DNA from: Mycobacterium sp.
GTDB taxonomy: Bacteria; Actinomycetota; Actinomycetes; Mycobacteriales; Mycobacteriaceae
NCBI RefSeq assembly: GCF_002863225.1
Contig: NZ_PKEK01000063.1
Span: 36,129 to 100,128, forward strand
DNA length: 64,000 bases
Direction: 5' to 3'
Shown: piece by piece, positions 53,801 to 60,939 of the stretch
How the letters are laid out: each line of letters opens with the position of its first letter
Numbering within the stretch: position 1 is the first letter of the stretch
The notes under the pieces: generated by a model
The model's database searches: none
The model's input: only the letters and a program-made list of their open reading frames with translations
Told to the model about the DNA's origin: nothing
Translations under genes and position numbers: made by a program

Positions 53801-54104
53801 GGACCAAAGTGCCACGGAGGCAGGAAAATTCCGCGGTGAACTGGTCGAGCTGCCGGCCGACGAGTGGCCCGACCGGCTCCGTCGACTGGTCTCGGAGCAA
53901 GTCAGCCTGATTTTGCGGCGCAGCGTCGATCCGAACAGGTCGCTCGCCGAATACGGCCTCGACTCCTTGGGCAATCTGGAATTGCGCACCCGCATCGAGA
54001 CCGAGACGGGTGTTCGGATCAGTTCGTATCACATCACGACCGTTCGCGGACTCGCCGGTCACTTGTGCAACGAGTTGGCAGACCTCGAGGCGGTGCCGGC
54101 GTGA
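47826..54104 (+). CDS. Type I polyketide synthase, Pks5/MAS-like (second of a tandem pair)
   Basis: A 2092-residue synthase with the same KS-AT-DH-ER-KR-ACP order as its neighbour. KS Cys is near 177 and its His motif is His-Gly-Thr-Gly-Thr. AT Ser is near 625 (Gly-His-Ser-Leu-Gly-Glu). DH His is near 929 with His, not Gly, in the His-x3-Gly position. ER is near 1552, KR near 1756, Tyr near 1896, and ACP Ser near 2046. It is clearly a duplicate of the first gene, with long stretches of near-identical protein in AT, ER and KR. The GTG at 47826 has GGAGGGGAG upstream and lies 6 bases after the previous stop, so the two are co-translated. It may make a different chain length or work with the first, as with paired Pks5 proteins in LOS producers. 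Confidence 0.93.
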   Translation: MPEPRVTPVAVIGMACRLPGGIDSPELLWEALLRGDDLITEIPSERWDADSLYDPERGTPGRSVTKWGGFLDDVAGFDSDFFGINDREAVAIDPQHRLLLETSWEAMQHAGVQPATVAGSATGVFVGLAHDDYTLVTGDAGALEEPYGYTGTAFSMASGRISYTLGLSGPAVTVDTACSSGLVTVHMACRSLHQGESDLALAGGCMLMLEPRLNASMSAIGMLSATGRCQSFDAKANGFVRSEGCAMVFLKRLPDAVRDGDRILAVIRGTATNQDGRSETITMPSMDAQVAAYRSALDAAGVAAATVGMVEAHGTGTPVGDPIEYRGLAQVYGTDGPCALTSVKSNVGHTESAAGTVGLIKAVLALQHGAVPRMLHFTGLPEELTLVDTNLFVPQAVAPWPVDGGTPRRAAVSSYGMSGTNAHAIVEQAPGVRPAIDEHNGAAIDSGIGRPLLFPVSSTSVEALRRTSARLADWVERGASDAAVHDVAYTLARRRAHGPVRTAVLAADLPELSAALGEVAVDELPYPPAVGDDKRGPVWVFSGQGSQWAGMGTELLASEPVFAATIGQLEPIIAAESAFSVIEAMTSPETVTGIDRVQPTIFAIQVALAATLKSYGVVPGAVIGHSLGEAAAAVVAGALSLEDGARVICRRSRLCLRLAGGGAMASVELPAQQIISQLAERGVNDVVVAVVASPTSTVIGGTTEPVRELVAGWEQRDIMAREVAVDVASHTPQVDPILDELADVLTDLDPMSPTIPYYSATSIDPREEPYCDADYWVDNLRQMVRFGAAVQAALEDGYRVFAELSPHPLLIRAVEQTAQNLETPVAALAALRRQQPLRHGVRELLAGLHAAGAAMDFSVLYPVGHLVDAPLPAWTHRRLILTAREAPTHGGSTVSAHPLLGPHVRLQEEPERHVWQAEVGTTASPWLADHQIHHVAALPGAAYCEMALAAAKAVHGEASEVRDIRFEQMLLLDGDTTVGAVASVETPTVAGFAVETNDEGTNVRWASAVLHAADPDTRPPAHDVLALREAHPIRIDGTAVRDSFDRRGIQFGPAFTGLTAVYTGHGSDGTILAEIGASSPVRTGQGAFGVHPALLDACFQSVAAHPGAQHIGNGGLLLPLGVRRLRIYGPTRDARHCYARVTASAAGLDADLEVIDPHGAVLLTAQGLQMGTGASEAGTRERLLGESLLTIDWQPLTLPAAGADQLRKWLLVNTSDESDLLAATLTDTLKSHDKDVTSVVWSAYADGVSGRFVDSLREDEFAGVIVVTAPGRTEADEQIPRAGREQVRHLVRIAREMTELPGQSPRLFVVTRQAQPVTSAGAVNLEQAGLRGLLRVIGAENPHLRVTQIDVDEQTDVEQLARELLSGSTEDETAWRSGQWYGARLRPGPLRPEERRATLVDHAEAGVRLRVRAPGDLQTLEHVAFERVSPGPGQIEVAITASSLNFADVLMAMGRFPTIDEREPELGVDFVGVVTAIGPDVTAHQVGDRVGGFSRNGCWATFVTCDARVAVTLPTELTDHQAVAVATGHATAWYGLHDQARISAGDRVLIHSATGGVGQAAIAIARAAGAEIFATAGSPQRRELLHRMGIDHVYDSRSTDFAELIRRDTDGYGVDIVLNSLTGAAQRAGFELLSAGGHFVEIGKRDVYANARLGMYPFRRNLTFHYVDLALMSETHPQRIGQLLDTVFRRVAGGELPPAEYTRYEFGDAATAIRVMSAAEHTGKLVLDVPRSGTSAAVVPQDAARAFREDGAYLVTGGLGGLGLFLAEKMAAAGCGRIVLTSRSQPDPLAQQTIEQIRATGADIVVQCGDIAARDTADRLVEAATAGGLPLRGVLHAAAVVEDATLNNITDELIDRDWAPKVDGAWNLHHAAVGQPLDWFCSFSSAAALLGSRGQGAYAAANSWLDVFTHWRRAQGLPASAIAWGAWDKIGRGAGLAEAGETTMIAPEDGAYAFEALLRHDRGYTGYISITGTPWLTALAQRSRFAEALQSADQSATEAGKFRGELVELPADEWPDRLRRLVSEQVSLILRRSVDPNRSLAEYGLDSLGNLELRTRIETETGVRISSYHITTVRGLAGHLCNELADLEAVPA

Positions 54105-54157
54105 CGGCCCACTGACGAAGATTTCGTGATCACACCCAACGAACTGAGGAGGCGAGA

Positions 54158-55597
54158 GTGCTCGAAGTAGGGAAAGTAACGGTGAAGAGCGTGTACGACT
54201 GGGTTCCAGAAGCCGGTTCAGTCGTCTCATGGGGGCCGACGGCGGCCACTCTCGCCAAAGCGCAAGAGGCGCCGATCAATCCGACGCCGGCCAGCTACAT
54301 GCAGGCCGAACACCTGCGCAGCTGGCTGGATTTCGCGTCGAAAGGCGTCGACATGTCCCGGCTGTGCATCGCCACGTGGGAGATCCCAGGCCAGTGCGAC
54401 GTCCGGGCCATGACGCATGTCATCAACGCGCACCTTCGGCGCCACGACACCTTCCACAGCTGGTTCGAATACCTCGACAGCGGAAACATCGTCAGGCGGG
54501 CCATCGACAATCCCGCCGCGATCAAGTTCGCCCCCACCAAGCACGGCGAGTTGTCGCCCGGCGAATTGCAGAGTCTGGCGATGGCGACTCCGGATCCATT
54601 GCAGTGGGATAGCTTTCGCTTCATGATCATTCAGCACCCCGATCACTTCACGTTCTGCATCTCGATCGACCACATCAACATCGACGCGACCTACCCGAGC
54701 GTGCTGCTGCCCGAGATCCAGATGCAGTACGCGGCGCTGGCCGGCGGTGGCGCGCCGATCGCTTTACCCAAGGCCGGCAGCTACCTCGACTACTGCGAGC
54801 GGCAACACAAGTACCTCTCGTCCCTCACCGCAGAGTCGCCGGAGGTCAAGGCGTGGATCGACTACTTCGAGAGCAACTCCGGGACTCTCCCGGACTGCCC
54901 GGTGTCGCTGGGCGACGGATCCGGAATCTGCGACCTGATGAGCCTGACGCTGCTCGACCAGAAGCAGACCGCCGCATTCGAATCCGTCTGTGTCTCGGCG
55001 GGTGCCCGGTTCAGCGGAGGGGTGTTCGCCTGCGCCGCGCTGACCGAGCGTGAACTGACCGGTGCCGACACCTACTACGGATATGTGGTCACCGACATCC
55101 GCAGCACTCCAGAGGATTTCATGACCTCGGGGTGGATCACCGGCTTCGTGCCGATCACGGTGCCCGTCGACCCCTCATCGTTCCACGAGACTGTGCGGGC
55201 TGCGCAGGCATCCTTCGATTCCGGGCGGGAGCTGGCCAAGGTCCCCTTCGCCCGGGTTCTGGACCTTGCGCCGTGGCTGCAGCGCCCCGATCGGCGCGTG
55301 CCGCTGATGTTCCACATCGACCTCGGCATCCCGCCGTTCTCGGCTCTGGTCACCGAGAAGCTGCAAGGCCTGAATGCCCGGATCTTCCAAGACGGCGGTG
55401 CACCTGCCCAATTCGACATCCGGGTGACCAGACTGGAGAACGAGACTCGCGCAGTCGTCCTGTTCCCCGACAATCCGGTCGCGCGCGAATCGGTCACCCA
55501 ATTTCTCGCGGTGTTGAAATCGGTGTATGTGCGGGTCGCCGAGCGCCGCTACACAGCCACCCGGGTGCGCGAAGTCGCTCTCACCCAGTCGGCCTGA
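54158..55597 (+). CDS. PapA-family polyketide-associated acyltransferase
   Basis: A 479-residue protein of the condensation-domain-like PapA family. The active-site His-x3-Asp is in Ser-Ile-Asp-His-Ile-Asn-Ile-Asp-Ala near residue 170. An N-terminal Leu-Arg-Arg-His-Asp-Thr-Phe-His-Ser-Trp-Phe segment and the C-terminal floor loop are in place. PapA proteins move acyl chains from a PKS carrier onto trehalose or another alcohol. With the upstream Pks5-like enzymes this matches PapA3/PapA4 of the LOS and acyltrehalose loci. GTG 54158 has a strong GAGGAGG site. It is 53 bases after the second PKS and 70 before mmpL. Confidence 0.92.
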   Translation: MLEVGKVTVKSVYDWVPEAGSVVSWGPTAATLAKAQEAPINPTPASYMQAEHLRSWLDFASKGVDMSRLCIATWEIPGQCDVRAMTHVINAHLRRHDTFHSWFEYLDSGNIVRRAIDNPAAIKFAPTKHGELSPGELQSLAMATPDPLQWDSFRFMIIQHPDHFTFCISIDHINIDATYPSVLLPEIQMQYAALAGGGAPIALPKAGSYLDYCERQHKYLSSLTAESPEVKAWIDYFESNSGTLPDCPVSLGDGSGICDLMSLTLLDQKQTAAFESVCVSAGARFSGGVFACAALTERELTGADTYYGYVVTDIRSTPEDFMTSGWITGFVPITVPVDPSSFHETVRAAQASFDSGRELAKVPFARVLDLAPWLQRPDRRVPLMFHIDLGIPPFSALVTEKLQGLNARIFQDGGAPAQFDIRVTRLENETRAVVLFPDNPVARESVTQFLAVLKSVYVRVAERRYTATRVREVALTQSA

Positions 55598-55614
55598 GCG
55601 GGTAGGAGACTTCC

Positions 55615-55659
55615 ATGCCCAGCTGTAATCCGTGGATTCGCAACTTCTCCCGGCGGTAA
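55615..55659 (+). CDS. Candidate 14-codon ORF between papA and mmpL
   Basis: ATG 55615 is preceded by GGTAGGAG at an ideal distance and reads 14 codons (Met-Pro-Ser-Cys-Asn-Pro-Trp-Ile-Arg-Asn-Phe-Ser-Arg-Arg) to TAA. The mmpL ATG follows 8 bases after that stop and has no clear ribosome-binding site of its own. Translation through this ORF could therefore deliver ribosomes to mmpL. No homologue is known to me. Confidence 0.35.
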   Translation: MPSCNPWIRNFSRR

Positions 55660-55667
55660 CCAAGCCG

Positions 55668-58600
55668 ATGTCATCGCGGACGGACGTGATCGAACCGCCC
55701 GCGATGATGGGCGTCTACCCGAGACTGGGCAGGCTCGTCACCGGCCACCCCCTGATCGTCATCGCACTCTGGCTCGCCCTCGCGGCCGCGGTTTCGCTGG
55801 GCCTGCCACCACTGGCGGTGGTCATCGGGCAAAAGCAGGCGGCCATCATGCCCGACGATGCCCCGATGATGGTGGCCGCTCGCGAGATGGTCGCGGCCTT
55901 CCACGACAAGGGAACCGACAACGTCGTGCTGGCCGTGTTGACCGACGACAAGGACCTGTCCCCCGCCGACGAGACCACCTACCGCACCCTGGTCGGGAAA
56001 CTTCGGCAAGACACCGCCGACGTGGTCTCTCTCCAGGACTTTCTCGGTTCGCCAGAAGTCCGGGAAGTGCTGTCCAGCAAGGACAAGAAGGCCTGGTATC
56101 TGCCCATCGCACTGGCCGGTCATGCGGGATCCGCCGAGGGTGCGGTGGCCTTCCAGAACGCTTCGACGCTCATCAAGCAGACGGTGTCAGGGTCGACCCT
56201 GGTCGCCCATCTGGCCGGACCGGCAGCCACTGCGGCGGACCTCACCGCGATCAGCCAACGCGACATGCACGTGATCGAACTCGGCACCGGGATCATGGTG
56301 TTGCTGATCCTACTGATCGTGTACCGAAATCCGCTCACGCTGGTCATGCCGTTGATCACCATCGGCATATCGTTGGTGACCGCCCAGGGGGTGCTGGCCG
56401 GCTTGGCCGAACTGGGCCTCGGCGTCTCGAGCCAGACCATGGTGTTCATGAGCGGCATCGTGTACGGCGCCGGAACCGATTATGCGGTCTTCTTGATCAG
56501 CCGTTACCACGATTACGTTCGGCTGGGCGCGGAGTCCGATGATGCGGTCCGGCACGCACTGGGGTCGATCGGAAAGGTCATCGCCGCCTCGGCGGCCACC
56601 GTGGCCGTCACTTTCGTCGCCATGGTTTTCACCAAGTTGCCGGTCTTCTCCACGGTTGGCCCGGCGCTCGCGATCGCGGTCACCGTGGCATTTCTGGCCG
56701 CGGTGACCGTGTTGCCCGCCATCATGACACTCGCCGGGCGCCGCGGCTGGATCAAGCCGCGCCGCGAGTTGACCACCCGGTTCTGGCGGACCTCCGGGGT
56801 ACGGATCGTGCGCCGTCCCAAGATCCATCTGGTCGCAAGTCTGCTGATCCTGATCACCCTGGCGGCCTGCTCGGCCTACGCGCGCTACAACTACGACGAC
56901 CGCAAGACACTGCCGAGCTCGGTGGAAAGCGCTGCGGGTTACGACGTCATGGCGCAACACTTTCCGCTGGACACCATCATTCCGCAATACCTGTTCATCC
57001 AGTCGCCGCGCGACATGCGTGACCCCAAGGTCCTGGCCGACCTGGAGCAGATGGCCCAGCGGGTGAGTCAGCTGCCCAACGTCGCGATGGTGCGGGGCAT
57101 CACCAGGCCCACCGGCGAGTCACTCGAACAGGCCAGACTGGCCTGGCAGGCCGGCGAAGTGGGCAACAAGCTCGGTGATGCGTCGCAACAAATCAACGGT
57201 CACACCAACGAGCTCGACACCATGACCGACGGCGCTAACCAGTTGGCGAATGCGTTGGGCGACTTGCGCAACCAAGTCCAACAGGCCCTGCCCAACATCA
57301 GCGGTCTGGTCGAGTCGCTGACGTTCCTGCAGCGCAGTTTCGGCGGCCTGAAGATGCTCAACCAGCTCGACGACGCCGCCACGTTGATCACCGAGATGCG
57401 CTCGCTGGGCCAGTCGCTCGATCTGAATCTGGTCGATGTCAACAACATTGCCGGCCTGGCCCGACCGATCCTGAACGCCCTCGACACCACCCCGGTGTGC
57501 TCGCTGGACCCGAACTGCGTCACCGCCCGCGATGAGCTCCAGCGCATCGCCGAGGCACACGAGAGCGGGTCGCTCGACAGCATCGCGGAGCTGTCGAAGA
57601 AGCTGCAAGCCACCCAGGGCAACGAGAGTCTGGAATCGGCAACAGCCAAATTGAAAGAACTGGTAGCCAATCTCACTAATGCGACGCAGATGCTGGGCGG
57701 CGGTGGTTTGTCGGCAAAGCTGGCGACCCTGCAGGACGGCGCCAATCAGCTTGCCGACGGCAGTCGAAAACTGGCCGACGCGGTGGAATTGCTCGTCGGC
57801 CAGACCAAACAGATGGGAGCCGGTCTCAACGATGCGTCAGGCTTCTTGATGGCTATGAAGAACGGCGCCAACGCCCCTCCGATGGCCGGCTTCTTCATTC
57901 CGCCGCAAGTGCTGACGCGCGACGACTTCAAGAAGGCAGCCGGCATTTTCGTCTCACCCGACGGGCATGCCGCGCGCTATCTGGTCCAGACCAAGCTGAA
58001 TCCGTTCAGCATCGCCGCCATGGACCAGGTGAATTCGATCATCAACACCGCGCGGCAGGCTCAGCCGAACACGACGCTGGCCGACGCCAAAGTGTCGATG
58101 GCCGGAATCTCGGTGGGACTTCGGGACACTCGTGACTACTACAACAAGGACTTCAACTTCATCATCGTGACGACCGTCGTGATCGTCTTCCTGATCCTGG
58201 TCGGATTGTTGAGAGCGATCGTCGCGCCGCTGTACCTGATCTGTTCGGTGATCATCTCGTACCTGTCGGCACTTGGCATCGGCACCTTGGTATTTCAGTT
58301 CGGACTGGGCCAGGAGTTGCACTGGACCGTCCCGGGGCTCACCTTCATCATCTTGGTGGCGGTCGGCGCTGACTACAATCTGCTGCTGATTTCCCGGATA
58401 CGCGACGAGTCACCACACGGCATACGTGTCGGTGTGATCCGCACGGTCGGATCCACCGGTGGCGTGATCACGGCGGCAGGCCTGATTTTCGCCGCGTCGA
58501 TGTTCGGGCTGCTGTTCGCAAGCATCACGATGATGGTGCAAGCCGGGTTCGTCCTGGGCACCGGAATTCTGTTGGATACATTCCTGGTCCGCACCGTGAC

Positions 58601-58913
58601 GGTGCCGGCCATCGCCACACTGGTCGGCCGAGGCAACTGGTGGCCGTCGAACCCAGATCGACGTTCTTCGCGCGCCGCTACGACGCATCACTACCGCGAG
58701 AGAATCCGAAAGGGCCTGACACGCATCTTGTTCGGGTGCCAGCGTCGCCGCGACGATGCAGTTGCTGAGGACACGCCTGAGCTGACGGCCGACGAGGATC
58801 GGCTGCCACCGACCGACCCAGACGAGCCTGATGACGATCTGCGACCGGGCGAACCCGAGGCGGCGCTGGTCGATGTCGGGCGTTCGCCGAACGGAAGGGG
58901 GTCGTACCGATGA
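55668..58913 (+). CDS. MmpL12-like RND lipid exporter
   Basis: A 1081-residue MmpL with two six-helix halves. The first Asp-Tyr motif is in Gly-Ala-Gly-Thr-Asp-Tyr-Ala-Val-Phe-Leu-Ile-Ser-Arg near residue 270 and the second in Gly-Ala-Asp-Tyr-Asn-Leu-Leu-Leu near residue 900. The second periplasmic loop has long coiled-coil-like stretches (around residues 480-730, rich in Asn, Gln, Leu and Asp). A charged Asp/Glu/Pro cytoplasmic tail follows the last helix. The size, loop and context (PKS-PapA-MmpL-GT-GAP) match MmpL12, the transporter of LOS loci. It should flip or export the glycolipid. ATG 55668 is used; GTG 55632 is the alternative. Its stop overlaps the GT start by 4 bases. Confidence 0.92.
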   Translation: MSSRTDVIEPPAMMGVYPRLGRLVTGHPLIVIALWLALAAAVSLGLPPLAVVIGQKQAAIMPDDAPMMVAAREMVAAFHDKGTDNVVLAVLTDDKDLSPADETTYRTLVGKLRQDTADVVSLQDFLGSPEVREVLSSKDKKAWYLPIALAGHAGSAEGAVAFQNASTLIKQTVSGSTLVAHLAGPAATAADLTAISQRDMHVIELGTGIMVLLILLIVYRNPLTLVMPLITIGISLVTAQGVLAGLAELGLGVSSQTMVFMSGIVYGAGTDYAVFLISRYHDYVRLGAESDDAVRHALGSIGKVIAASAATVAVTFVAMVFTKLPVFSTVGPALAIAVTVAFLAAVTVLPAIMTLAGRRGWIKPRRELTTRFWRTSGVRIVRRPKIHLVASLLILITLAACSAYARYNYDDRKTLPSSVESAAGYDVMAQHFPLDTIIPQYLFIQSPRDMRDPKVLADLEQMAQRVSQLPNVAMVRGITRPTGESLEQARLAWQAGEVGNKLGDASQQINGHTNELDTMTDGANQLANALGDLRNQVQQALPNISGLVESLTFLQRSFGGLKMLNQLDDAATLITEMRSLGQSLDLNLVDVNNIAGLARPILNALDTTPVCSLDPNCVTARDELQRIAEAHESGSLDSIAELSKKLQATQGNESLESATAKLKELVANLTNATQMLGGGGLSAKLATLQDGANQLADGSRKLADAVELLVGQTKQMGAGLNDASGFLMAMKNGANAPPMAGFFIPPQVLTRDDFKKAAGIFVSPDGHAARYLVQTKLNPFSIAAMDQVNSIINTARQAQPNTTLADAKVSMAGISVGLRDTRDYYNKDFNFIIVTTVVIVFLILVGLLRAIVAPLYLICSVIISYLSALGIGTLVFQFGLGQELHWTVPGLTFIILVAVGADYNLLLISRIRDESPHGIRVGVIRTVGSTGGVITAAGLIFAASMFGLLFASITMMVQAGFVLGTGILLDTFLVRTVTVPAIATLVGRGNWWPSNPDRRSSRAATTHHYRERIRKGLTRILFGCQRRRDDAVAEDTPELTADEDRLPPTDPDEPDDDLRPGEPEAALVDVGRSPNGRGSYR

Positions 58914-60160
58914 AATTCGCACTCGCTGTGCACGGCAGTCGTGGCGATGTCGAACCTTTCGCCGCGGTGGGCCGGGAGTTGCAGAACCGCGGCCATGACG
59001 TGCGAATGGCGGTCCCACCCAACATGTGTGGGTTCGTCGAATCGGCCGGCCTCGACGTGGTGGCGTACGGACCGAGTTCGGAGTCGGTCAACGAAGAAGA
59101 GTTCATCCGCAATGTCTGGAGTCTGTCGACTCCGGTCAAAGTCCTCCGCGCAACCAAGTACTACCTCGGCGACGTGTGGGCGGAGATGGGCAGGACGCTG
59201 ACGTCCGTGTCGGAAGGCGCCGATCTGCTGATGACCAGCATGGTCCAGCAGGGAATCGCCGTGAATGTCGCGGATTATCATCGGATTCCACTTGCGGGGT
59301 TGCATTGCTTCCCGGTCCGGGTCAACAGTCACATCCTGCCGACGGTGCCATCACCGTTGACCCGCACCGGCATCGCGGCGCTGTGGTGGGCGCACTGGAT
59401 CATCACGAGAAGGGCCGACAACCGTCTACGCCGGGAGCTCGGATTGCCGGGCAAGGCCGGACCCTCGACCGGCCGCATCGTCGAGCGCGGTTCCCTCGAG
59501 ATACAGGCCTACGACGAGCTGTTCTTTCCCGGGCTGGCGTCCGAGTGGTCGCACTGGAATCGCCTGCGGCCCTTCGTCGGCGCACTGACGATGACGTCAC
59601 CGACCGACGCGGACACCGAGATCTCCGCGTGGTGTGCCGCCGGGAGACCGCCGGTCTACTTCGGTTTCGGGAGCATGCCGGTGCGGTCGTTCGACGCCAC
59701 CGTGCAGATGATCAGTGCGGCGTGCGCCGAAGTGGGCGAGCGGGCGCTGATCTATGTCGGTGCCAATCACGTCGACGGAGACTGGAACTCCGAGCGCGTC
59801 AGGATCGCCGGGCCGATGAACCACGCGGCGGTTTTTCCCTTGTGCCGCGCTGTCGTCCACCATGGCGGCGCCGGAACCACGGCCGCCGGTCTGCGCGCCG
59901 GCATGCCGACGTTGATCCTGTGGGTCACCGCCGACCAGCCGCTGTGGGCAGCTCAGGTCCGAAGGCTCGAAGTTGGTTCCTCCCGGCGCTTCTCGGCCAC
60001 CACCCGGCAATCGCTGGTCGCCGACCTGCGGTCGGTGCTCACCGGCGAATGCGAGGCCAAGGCGAAGCTGATCGCGCGCCGAATGACGACACCTGCCGCG
60101 AGTGTGCACACGACGGCCGATCTCCTGGAAACCGCCGCCACCATGAAACGAGCCGCCTGA
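58910..60160 (+). CDS. GT1-family glycosyltransferase
   Basis: A 416-residue nucleotide-sugar glycosyltransferase of the UGT/GtfA type. The N-terminal Gly-Ser-Arg-Gly-Asp-Val-Glu-Pro is the usual acceptor-side loop. The C-terminal donor signature is Val-His-His-Gly-Gly-Ala-Gly-Thr-Thr-Ala-Ala-Gly-Leu-Arg-Ala-Gly-Met-Pro near residue 325. It resembles Rv1524/Rv1526c and the GPL glycosyltransferases. It probably adds a sugar to the lipid-linked glycolipid core. It overlaps mmpL (ATGA) and the downstream gene (TGATG), so it is within one operon. The sugar is unknown. Confidence 0.92.
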   Translation: MKFALAVHGSRGDVEPFAAVGRELQNRGHDVRMAVPPNMCGFVESAGLDVVAYGPSSESVNEEEFIRNVWSLSTPVKVLRATKYYLGDVWAEMGRTLTSVSEGADLLMTSMVQQGIAVNVADYHRIPLAGLHCFPVRVNSHILPTVPSPLTRTGIAALWWAHWIITRRADNRLRRELGLPGKAGPSTGRIVERGSLEIQAYDELFFPGLASEWSHWNRLRPFVGALTMTSPTDADTEISAWCAAGRPPVYFGFGSMPVRSFDATVQMISAACAEVGERALIYVGANHVDGDWNSERVRIAGPMNHAAVFPLCRAVVHHGGAGTTAAGLRAGMPTLILWVTADQPLWAAQVRRLEVGSSRRFSATTRQSLVADLRSVLTGECEAKAKLIARRMTTPAASVHTTADLLETAATMKRAA

Positions 60161-60906
60161 TGTGGAGCGCAGTGCTGTTGTTCGGCATCATCGCCGCCCA
60201 GGATCCGGTGCGGATCGGGATCATGGCGCTGTTGATTTCGCGTCCGCGGCCGCTGGCCAACCTGCTGGCCTATTGGTGTGGTCTGATGGCTACCGGCTTC
60301 GGCGCCGCCCTGGCGTCCCTGTTCCTCCTGCATGACTTCCTGGGTCCCGTTGTGCGCCTGACCCATTCGATAGCCCGGCATCCGGCGCTCCCGCCGATTC
60401 AAATTGCCGTCGGCCTGATCGCCCTCTCGGGCGCTGCCATGCTCGCCATGCCACGTCCGGTGCGTCAGGCCACCTACGCGCTGATTCCCGTCAGCGATCC
60501 GGCTGCACCGGTGATCGAGCCGGGAAAAGCGCCGACCGTGTTCTCCCGCATTCCGCTTCCTCGCCTCTCCTGGACGGCCGCGTTGGAGGGACGGTCTCTC
60601 AGAATGCCGTTCGTCGCAGGTCTGTGCACCTCGACTCAACTGCTCGAGTTCTGGGGAGCGATGTTGGTGATCATGGCTTCCGGGGCGGCCGCGGGCACGC
60701 AGGTTGCCGCCGCTTTGGTCTTCACGTTGGTCGCCTACACCCTCACCGAGCTACCACTCGTCGCCTACCTGATGGCGCCGGGAAAGACGCAGGCTGTGGT
60801 GATGGGCATGCACGGGTGGTTGGCCGCGCGCCGCAGGCCGATCTTCGCGGTGCTGCTCGGCGCACTCGGGGTCATGATGCTGGCGAAAGGCGTTGGTGGC
60901 CTGTGA
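60160..60906 (+). CDS. GAP-like integral membrane protein (glycolipid surface addressing)
   Basis: A 248-residue protein with six predicted membrane helices and an intracellular loop of about 60 residues rich in Pro and Arg. The pattern (Ala-Gln-Asp-Pro-Val-Arg-Ile-Gly at the first helix, Phe-Val-Ala-Gly-Leu-Cys-Thr-Ser-Thr-Gln-Leu-Leu-Glu-Phe-Trp-Gly in the fourth) is that of the GAP/Sap family. GAP is required to bring glycopeptidolipid to the surface in M. smegmatis, and Sap aids sulfolipid-1. Here it would serve the glycolipid of this locus together with the MmpL. The start overlaps the GT stop by 1 base. Confidence 0.88.
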   Translation: MWSAVLLFGIIAAQDPVRIGIMALLISRPRPLANLLAYWCGLMATGFGAALASLFLLHDFLGPVVRLTHSIARHPALPPIQIAVGLIALSGAAMLAMPRPVRQATYALIPVSDPAAPVIEPGKAPTVFSRIPLPRLSWTAALEGRSLRMPFVAGLCTSTQLLEFWGAMLVIMASGAAAGTQVAAALVFTLVAYTLTELPLVAYLMAPGKTQAVVMGMHGWLAARRRPIFAVLLGALGVMMLAKGVGGL

Positions 60907-60939
60907 TTCCTGACAGAACAGCCGAACGCGGAGGCGACG

